Notes under the pieces: model-generated
What the model saw: only the letters and a program-made list of their open reading frames with translations
What the model was told of the DNA's origin: nothing
Databases searched by the model: none
Translations under genes and position numbers: made by a program
Source: Prostheceraeus crozeri
Lineage: Eukaryota > Platyhelminthes > Polycladida > Euryleptidae
Length of the DNA stretch: 64,000 nucleotides
Direction of reading: 5' to 3'
Assembly: GCA_907163375.1 (NCBI GenBank)
Contig: CAJQUW010006162.1
Location: forward strand, 248,001-312,000
Shown here: piece by piece, positions 56,127-64,000 of the stretch
Position numbering within the stretch: position 1 is the first letter of the stretch
Layout of the letters: every line of letters starts with the position of its first letter

Positions 56127-56456
56127 CGGTGACGTCATCAGCGAAGACCAGTCTGGTTGTGGAGCCGTTACTTGACTTGGACATTTGTGATGATCTTCGT
56201 CGCTCTTTCCCGCCGATCCGCTCAATGTCATCGGCGATGAGATCGCTCTGTTTCTGCACAAATTCGTCTCTCAACATCCTGATCTCCGTATCGATATGCT
56301 TTCGTGTCGTCTCCTGATTCTTCGTGATGACGCCCAGAGTGTTGGTCAGACGTTTGTTCTGCTCCTTCATGGCCCGCAGGCGTGCGATATCTCGCTCTCC
56401 GGGCGCCAATTCTTTCTTCTTCGGAACCTCTTGCTCCGGCGTGCATTTGTGTCCAA
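56127..56456 (-). CDS. Internal coding exon, coiled-coil protein, family not recognised
   Basis: On the minus strand a strong acceptor (TGTTTCTCTTTCAG) precedes 56456 and a strong donor (ACCG|GTGAGTG) follows 56127. The 330-bp exon is open in one frame, phase 1 at both ends, so it can be skipped without shifting the frame. It encodes about 110 residues: a charged start (PEQEVPKKKELAPGERD), a coiled-coil region (ARLRAMKEQNKRLTNTLGVI, then TEIRMLRDEFVQKQSDLIAD), then a Ser-rich basic stretch (KERRRSSQMSKSSNG). GC content is clearly above the surroundings. Flanking exons were not found in the window. I recognise no named protein. Confidence 0.75.
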
Positions 56457-57112
56457 CTGAAAGAGAAACACGGTCCTCGCTCGTCATGCTGCAGAAATCA
56501 ACTGTCCTTATCCTCAACTCTAGCGAACAATACCTCAGGGGAACACATGACGTCACTCACCTCCGTCTTGAATGATACGCACATTGTTAGGAGCATTTTT
56601 TCGTCTGATATAACGCGGGGACACAAGAATGACTGCTGGGAGTTGATAAGGGTCTCGGTAACGCCACACCATCATTCTCGGTAGTTGACGAAAGAAAGAA
56701 CGTGCTGATAACAGTTAGGTGATTGACACGGGCGGTGGATTGCGTCACCGGATTATTCATGTCCATCATTTTATGATTATTTGCAGAATGATAATGGGGG
56801 AACGTGCGCGCTGATTCCATGTGCGAGAGATGTCCTGCGATAACCTCAACGGTAAAAAGAACGGTTTCATTGACTTTGATTTCAATACTATTTTGCTTGT
56901 TGAACTAATAATTTATTTAATTATTCATTTTTGGCAACTCAGGCTTTTCATTTCGTCGTAATCGTCAAATCTTGAAAAAAAACTATCAAAGCTTGAACTA
57001 TCAAACCTCAAACAAGAGTAGATGGACGAACTTTCTGTAAAGTGTACAAACAGAGCATCATGCAGATTGCATTCGCATTCAAAGAGAAAGGCGTTACTAC
57101 ACACCTCATAAT
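56457..57112. other. Presumed intron or flanking sequence
   Basis: Upstream side of the coiled-coil exon; no further exon or repeat supported. Confidence 0.45.
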
Positions 57113-57478
57113 ACGAGTTTGTGCAGGGAACGAGGCCGACAATGAGACTTTCACAGAATGATGTACACCTCATAGTCCGGCAGCCAGCACGAGTTTGTGC
57201 AGGGAACGAGGCCGACAATGAGACTTTCACAGAATGATGTACACCTCATAGTCCGGCAGCCAGCACGAGTTTCTGCAGGGAACGAGGCCGACAATGAGAC
57301 TTTCACAGAATGATGTACACCTCATAGTCCGGCAGCCAGCACGAGTTTCTGCAGGGAACGAGGCCGACAATGAGACTTTCACAGAATGATGTACACCTCA
57401 TAGTCCGGCAGCCAGCACGAGTTTCTGCAGGGAACGAGGCCGACAATGAGACTTTCACAGAATGATGTACACCTGATA
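57113..57478. repeat. 76-bp tandem repeat, nearly five copies
   Basis: gcagggaacgaggccgacaa recurs at 57123, 57199, 57275, 57351 and 57427, exactly 76 bp apart, with nearly identical units. An inverted fragment of the unit (gtacaccattctgtgaaagt) lies at about 57640-57659. Confidence 0.93.
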
Positions 57479-59918
57479 GTTGACTCTGGACTTAGTCCTT
57501 TTGTCTTAATCAGAGAAAAATTCATTTTTACCAAAACAACAATCTGCGTCCCATTGCGCATTACTTAGATCGTGTATGACAGGGAGATGAACCACGTATA
57601 ACTCGGGAGACGCGCAGATTCGTAGTAGGCATATGGTGTACACCATTCTGTGAAAGTCTCAGTTCTACAGCACCAAAAGCCCAATGACATCTCAGGTATA
57701 AACCGGGTGATGGAAAAGTATGGTCTTCAGCAATCTTTGGTCCATTTTTTAATGACAATAGGCCTACATTTGAGATTGTTGATGGCTGCGTATGGGAGGC
57801 AGTTTTTTCTGGTTTGGTTTGTTAACTCCCATTTTTACGTATATTGCCAGCAAAATAGAATAAAGGTAAATATGCTGCCCAACGTTTCGAGCTACAAGCT
57901 CATCGACTGGGGCTATAGGCCTACACGACATTGAGATACATTTGAGATTGTATGAAAGACAAAACAGTCCATTTACGCACGCTTAAAGGCGTGGATAGCT
58001 AAACTTCTGATCGATGCACAAATGCACATCGCTTACTTGCATTACATACTGACTCACTAGTATGCAAATTATTTGATTACATGAATTTATTTTAATGGAA
58101 AAATTCTTGCATTATGTGGAATGAGTTCAAAGTTTGAGATTTCACATTATCAATGATAATCAATGAATTTATTCAAGCGTGTGCATATTTGCGCGATGTC
58201 TTTCTGTTTTGTTTTCCATTGGGATCTTTCTATCTGCAAGAAGGCCATTCATCTGTGGCACACATCCACACATGACAATAAATGATCAGTAGGAAAACTT
58301 CTAGGTATAATGATAGAAAGGAAAGCGACACAAATCCGATCACTATGAATATTGGAAATATTGGGAATAATATTATAATGGAAAAAGGCCTAATTGACGA
58401 AAGTTATCAATTGAAATAACATTTGCAGTATTATGAAAAGGGATCCACGAATTTTCACATCCGTTATCAATAACGCTCATATTTTGAAATCAATCAATCA
58501 AGTATATTACTTCCTTCCGGGTGCCAATTTTGAAGCACACGTATGTTTCTATATTGCAAAATGTAGGTAGATTTTTCAGAAGTGCAATATTTTACAAAGC
58601 GCTGCTTCTATAAAGTTCGTGATCGCAATGATCTTCCTAACAAATGTTCCTGAGTTTTCAAATAAAACTTAGGCCTAATGATAGGAACTTTCATGGAACT
58701 TTCTTTTTTTCAATTTTTATTCTACTTTGACTGGCCTGAGAAATGTCAGAGAATAAACTCTATCGTGTCGTCAACACTGAAGCGTGCCCGTCGTCAGCTG
58801 ACATCTCAATTCACACTTAGATGACGTCGCGTGCAACAAATTGACGTTCTCGGCCCCTCATGAAAACGAAATATATGACCATGTGTCAGCAAACGCTCTC
58901 AACTGATCAACTGTAAATATCATTCGTCGATCCGATCATCGCAGGCGATCTCATGGAAATAAGGACGAAAATCTCACGACAAGATGCAAGACCGACTCAG
59001 AATCGACTTGTCACGCAAACTCAGTTATTCCTGTCGAGCGAGTTCGTTCAGGGAACTGTCCCAGAATACTGCAGACTGAATGAACTCCTAAATGTGACTT
59101 CATATTGTAGACTTACCTCTTCCTAGCATCTAGCTGGAAACTGCTATAACCAGGGTTGCGGATAACTGACAGTCTGTCTTACCTGGTCCTCACTGTGCCC
59201 CCCATCTCCCTCAGTCCCTTCTAATCTGCCATAGCTCTCATGAAGTCTACTACCGATCGTTGAATGCGCAAAACGTTGAAGTACAGCACTTTCTGTGTAT
59301 TTGAAACTATAACGGAAATCGACCGAAAAAGAACGGGGAGTTTACTTTTGCGATCTCCGTCGTTTAGTCAACCATGTGATCATTTGTTTATCTGAAGTCC
59401 ACTCTTGTTTCCCCTGGAAGGAGTATCGTTTTGAGAGATTTTAGTCACGAAATGCATTGGTGTCAACGAATTCGCTGCTTTTAGAATAAAGCATCTGAAA
59501 TGAAATTATTGACGGTCTAATTACCGTTCGAATTCAAGTATGTAATGTTTCAAATAACGGGTTTGATCTTGGTCAAATCGAATGTATTCGTGCGAGATCT
59601 TTGGAACATCACCGGTGTCCATCTTCCTTGCTTCACGATGGACACTAGTGGCGTTTGAAAGATCTCCACGAATAAATTCGATTTGACAAATTGACGGGAA
59701 TTCCCAGCGGAAAACAAATCCGGAATGTAATTCCATGCGCTGCATTCATTTTAACCGGGAGAACAGTAGGCAAAATGTTTGTGATTTCTCATTGAATTTT
59801 ATACGTAGAAAAGTATGTTTCTCTGACAGTGAGTACACTGTATCATTTAAAGCTGTCGTGTGACATTTAAACTCGATGATTCATGCTCTGTTTTATTGAA
59901 GTTGTAAGCCTATTCAGA
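57479..59918. other. Non-coding stretch
   Basis: No supported gene or bounded repeat apart from the inverted 76-bp-unit fragment near 57650. Confidence 0.5.
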
Positions 59919-60150
59919 CTTGTCCAGCTTTGTGTGATCCTATTGTTTAACACACGTCTTTCAAGCAGCTGCAGTCATAGGTATGAAGCTGCTCGATGGA
60001 TCATGCCAATTTTCTTGTCCAGCACTGTATTATCCTATTGTTAAACACACGTCTTCCAAGCAGCTGCAGTCATATGTATGAAGCTGCTCGATGGATCATG
60101 GCAATATTCTTGTCCAGCTTTATGTGATCCTATTGTCTAGCAAACGTTTT
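59919..60150. repeat. 95-bp tandem repeat, about 2.4 copies
   Basis: cttgtccagc recurs at 59919, 60014 and 60109, with tgaagctgctcgatggatca in each full copy. Confidence 0.85.
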
Positions 60151-60552
60151 CCAACCGACAGCGGCTTCCAAGTCCCCGTTCCGGTTTATGATAAAGGGCA
60201 AATTTGCACAGTCCAACAAATTGCAAAAATGCAAACACCAGTTGCATTCCTCATTGGAGCATTCTACAGCGCATTCCCACACTCTCTTGTCCATCACATC
60301 ACGGAAGCATCTTTCGCCTCCATGTCCATCAGCATCACGAAACGCCTCGACAGGAACCTTCTAGAATCGATTCGACCTTCTAGCTGCCTAGTTAGGAGAC
60401 AGTCCGTCTCTTGGACGACACATGGCGATGATTTCCAGGTAATAGATGCAGGGATCAACGAACATGTCTCCGAAATATCCCCCATTCTAGTTCTGGATCA
60501 TGCAACCTTGATCGACAAGGTTTCTCGGTTCTTCAGGTTCCCACATCAATAA
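60141..60552 (+). CDS. Candidate terminal coding exon, function unknown
   Basis: An open frame of about 137 codons after an acceptor-like gatcctattgtctag, ending at a stop at 60550-60552. GC content is higher than nearby DNA. It reads GFQVPVPVYDKGQICTVQQI through FLIGAFYSAFPHSLVHHITE to a C-terminus FFRFPHQ. I recognise no family. It could instead be an old repeat or a chance frame. The 5' part of the frame (60091-60140) lies in the 95-bp repeat and is unlikely to be coding. Confidence 0.3.
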
Positions 60553-60949
60553 CCCTCAATCCGGCTGTGTGCTGCCATCCGTCCATTTCTACGTACTCCT
60601 TTGATTTCTTCGTTCATTCAGAGCTTCCATTAGTTCGAAATAACATTCATTGATGTATAGAAGCTAAAACAAATTTGCTTCAGATGTACATTTGTTTTTT
60701 TCATCTCTTATCCTACAATGGGATATTGACAGAGGGAACTGAAGATAAAAAGTTAACCTCAGGCATTCTAGAAAGAAGTAAAAATAATATCTACAAAAAA
60801 CTTGGAACTTAAGTTTTGGATTTCAGTTTTGGGTTTTCATTTTCATAATCTTCTTAAGCATCTACATAGAGCTACTAAGACGTTTTCAAGAGCAGAATGC
60901 TTCAGATTTATAATTCTATCTTACCAGTAGTACTTTCTCTCAGATATCT

Positions 60950-61300
60950 ATGGAAGTAGCTTTCTTCCGATTCCTGGAATTAGTTTGCAGTTTTCTTCCG
61001 ATGTCTTTGAAAACAACTTCTTACCGATGTCTGTGATAGTAGCTTCCCATTGATGTCTATGAAAGTAGCTTCCTTCCGATTCCTGGAAGTATTTTGCAGT
61101 TTTCTTCCGATGTCTTTGAAGCAACTTCTTACCGATGTCTGTGATAGTAGCTTCCCATTGATATCTATGGAAGTACCTTTCTTCCGATTCTTGGAAGTAT
61201 TTTGCAATTTTCTTCCGATGTCTTTGAAGCAACTTCTTCCCGATGTCTGTGATAGTAGCTTCCCGTTGATGTCTATGGAAGCAGCCTTCTTCCGATGTTT
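60950..61300. repeat. Tandem repeat of about 110-bp unit, three copies
   Basis: Units contain tttcttccgattcctggaa, ttgcagttttcttccgatg, tctttgaagcaacttcttac and gtgatagtagcttcccattg. Each unit itself holds degenerate repeats of cttccgatgtct. Confidence 0.88.
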
Positions 61301-64000
61301 ATTGCATTGTCGTCTTTCCGATATGATATGCAATATTACCATGATGCCTAGATTTTGAAAGCATCAATGAGTCGTGCAGCCGAGGCCTCAAGGCGGCTGA
61401 TGCTGTAAGGATCGTTGATGCTTGAAAAAGTTAGACATGATTACTATTGTAATGAATGCGTGCTATGATTCATGTGCTGTAGAAGTCTGTGGAAGTCTCT
61501 GGCTACATACATAGACAGTGGTTTTTGATTCAGTAGCCGGAAACAACGACGATTGTCAATGTATCATCAATACATCAATGTAGGAATGCCATAATTATGA
61601 GATTTCAGGGTAAGTAATGTAAACATCAGAGGCCGCGTTATCGTCCGACGAATCGTTCATTACTATACTTCAAAAACTTCAATGTTATATGCATCTGAAA
61701 AAGGGCGGCCTGGTATTGCCATTGAATAATGTACAAACTGTCATTATTCGATATTATTGCCCCATAGATCTGAAAATATACGTAGACAATGAAATGATAC
61801 CGAATAACATTCACTACAATATCCATTGAGGCTTTAGCGATATTATAGCAGTCTTTGCTTGTAGTAATGGGTGTTCATAATCAAAGGCAGATCCCCGGGA
61901 TCGACAACAAGAAATGCCCACACAAGAATAAAGAACATGAATACGTTGTCAACATCAGTAGGTACCATGTAATGGATCAAAGCTTACGGCGCAGATCAAC
62001 AATATTTATGATGACTCCTCATCAGAAGGCCTACTTATGATTTATTGCAATATCCATGATTTCTATAGTGAAGATCCACATAGTCTAAAGAGAGGCGCTT
62101 AGTATTCATGTATCACATTTCTCTCTCGTAGAAAAATTTCCTCGGAAAATCGCAACTTACAAAATAATGCATTTGCAAATGTTGTTTTATCAAACGAAAG
62201 TTGGAAACCACCATTGAAATAGCCTTTGAAACGTCCGATCTTGCTGCATACTGGAAATACCTTTTCCTGACTGCACTAAGGTCATAATAAAGTCTTTAAT
62301 AAAAAGACTGGAATTCATTTGACAGCCACTCATTTTCAGGACATAAAACACCGCATGAATGACATCAAAGGAGCGGTACAAAGCCCACGCGACAGGAGCA
62401 CGACCTTTTCATTTCGAAAATTTTATCATCTCATCAATAATTTATCAAATGGTTGATTTAAATGAACAATTTGATGGTGTGAGTGTTTGTTTAAATTCAT
62501 TGCCATGATATTGTTGCATCAGAATGTTTTATTATTACTATCGATCAGAAAACAGATTTAATGTCGAGTGAACTTGTCACAGCTGATCATATTATTACGT
62601 TGTGTTTGTTATGTTTGTCAGTTCGCTGTTGAATGACAAGACAAACAATGAGTCCATCTGGTAGTCGAGTGATTGAGCGGTGACGTCATGACTCCTCCGC
62701 GACTCTGACGATAGACGTAACTTTTGCGAGAATCGTCATTTCTCGAATGGAAGGCGATGTTAGAGGGGAGTTCTATAAAACAATAACGTGCTGTGACCAC
62801 CGTACTCAGTGTAGGCATGAAGACTACAGAGAATAGGAACTCTTTATAGTCTGCACTTTCGGAGAATCTGCTGTATTTAGCTCTTACAATACCAAAGTTA
62901 ATGTCTTATATTTTATAAGAACAATACACTGTACACCAGACAACTTAGAAGAGATATAGCGGTAGGAGCATATCCGTAAGACTACATGTAGCAATGCACT
63001 AGAATTATGCTGTGAGCACTTATTGAGTCAGCTTCAATCATTGACGGGATGTCGCTAACCACCTTCATAGGCTGTAGAAGCAACAGCCCCAGCGGTAGAT
63101 GGTATAGTAATGCACTGAAAGCAGCAAAAATATTTTGGAAAGAGCTGAACTAATTTAAAGCTCGATTATCGGCATAGGGATGAGTTTCCGCTGTCACCAG
63201 CAGCTATCTTCAGGTAAGTGTTGAAGGAATATCGATGCAAAATTTAAAATTTGCACTGATTCGTCTGTAAGCTGTTGGATAGGAAATATAGAAGATAGAG
63301 ATACTGTACACATACATAGAAGTGCAAAAGATAGAAGAAAAGGGAGCCATGAGGCAGGTTATCGGGTTACACAGCATCGATAGCAAATCTTTGACTTGAC
63401 GTGACTAAGAGGAATGAAGAAAAAGTGTGAAAACAGTAAATACATGTACAGCCAGTACAAAAGTGCTAAGCTAAATTCAATTGGATCGAAAGCATTTAAT
63501 GAAAAAGAAGCTGTTGAGTTCAAATCGATCGGTTATTTCAGGCTTGATTTTCTTGATGCAGCATGCTTCACAAACTGTGAGATTTGTGACGTCCCTGTCA
63601 AATGACATAATTGAAGTCGTTGCTATATTAAAAAAGGTGCTTAGATTATTGCATGGTTTGACAGATAAAGATGTGCTGGCAGAATGTTTCCGAGTGCGGA
63701 TGTGGGGAGATCTGATTGCACTCTAAACAGAATTAATTACACTTATTGCACACAATCTATTGCTTTGTCGGTTGGAAGTAGATTTGTCTCTTATGAGACA
63801 ATTTCGAATACAGGGTGCGGCAAACAGATCTCCCCGATTTTATATGGTATTGAAAAGTAAACGAAGATAATGATATGAAAAATATTTGTATCCTAGAAAA
63901 GTACATGTTATGCCATTATGATATTTTACGTTTTGATTTCACCGAATTGGTATGTTAAGAAAACGACGACAAAACTATGAAAGATTTTCTATTCCAGAAC
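61301..64000. other. Non-coding stretch
   Basis: 2.7 kb with only short frames, e.g. 63414-63726; none shows a recognisable domain or splice context. Confidence 0.45.

Overview
This is a 64-kb, AT-rich, gene-poor stretch of animal nuclear DNA. Several signs point to a marine invertebrate: intron-type splice signals, an astacin metalloprotease, a GIY-YIG Penelope-like retroelement (PLE), tRNA-derived SINE-like sequences, and many hAT, piggyBac and mariner-type non-autonomous elements. Echinoderm, hemichordate, amphioxus and lophotrochozoan are all possible; the sequence alone does not let me choose.

The main attraction is 1.6-14.8 kb. A decayed LINE reverse-transcriptase gene (halves at about 1607-2155 and 14062-14800) is split at a (TA)n tract by about 11.9 kb of nested insertion. 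The insertion has two blocks. Block 1 (2256-11153) is a PLE cluster: two complete 3466-bp copies in tandem on the minus strand, a 5'-truncated third copy upstream of them, then a 26-bp filler and an inverted, outward-facing truncated copy. Each complete copy has two ORFs that overlap by ATGA: ORF1, a coiled-coil plus Asn/Arg-rich protein, and ORF2, RT plus GIY-YIG. All four copies carry a hammerhead-ribozyme-like motif in which the core C3-G8 pair is replaced by A3-U8. Block 2 (11172-14002) is an array of 304-bp units, about five in each orientation. Each unit carries a canonical minimal type I hammerhead just downstream of tRNA-like pol III A and B boxes. I read this as a metazoan retrozyme (non-autonomous, possibly circRNA-forming) array. 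Both blocks have the same layout, head-to-head arms with 3' ends facing outward and bounded by (TA)n, and both ribozymes have a self-complementary stem III hexamer. This suggests one insertion machinery and dimeric ribozymes.

The rest of the window holds few genes: a secreted single-exon protein of unknown family (15631-16515, minus), the catalytic exon of an astacin protease (25233-26036, minus), one well-bounded coiled-coil exon (56127-56456, minus) and a doubtful terminal exon near 60.1-60.6 kb. Most of the rest is transposon debris with readable boundaries. There are hAT-type elements with exact 8-bp target duplications (20528-21580, 44716-45237, 50567-51352, and one nested at 50990-51245 whose empty site survives in the paralogue), a piggyBac-type element with TTAA ends (36855-38174), TA-flanked MITEs, a 2-kb element with a decayed transposase (40697-42725), and a LINE tail with a 17-bp target duplication (19454-19654). 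There are also several minisatellites (30, 21, about 30, 76, 95 and about 110 bp units). Long stretches between these hold nothing I can support.
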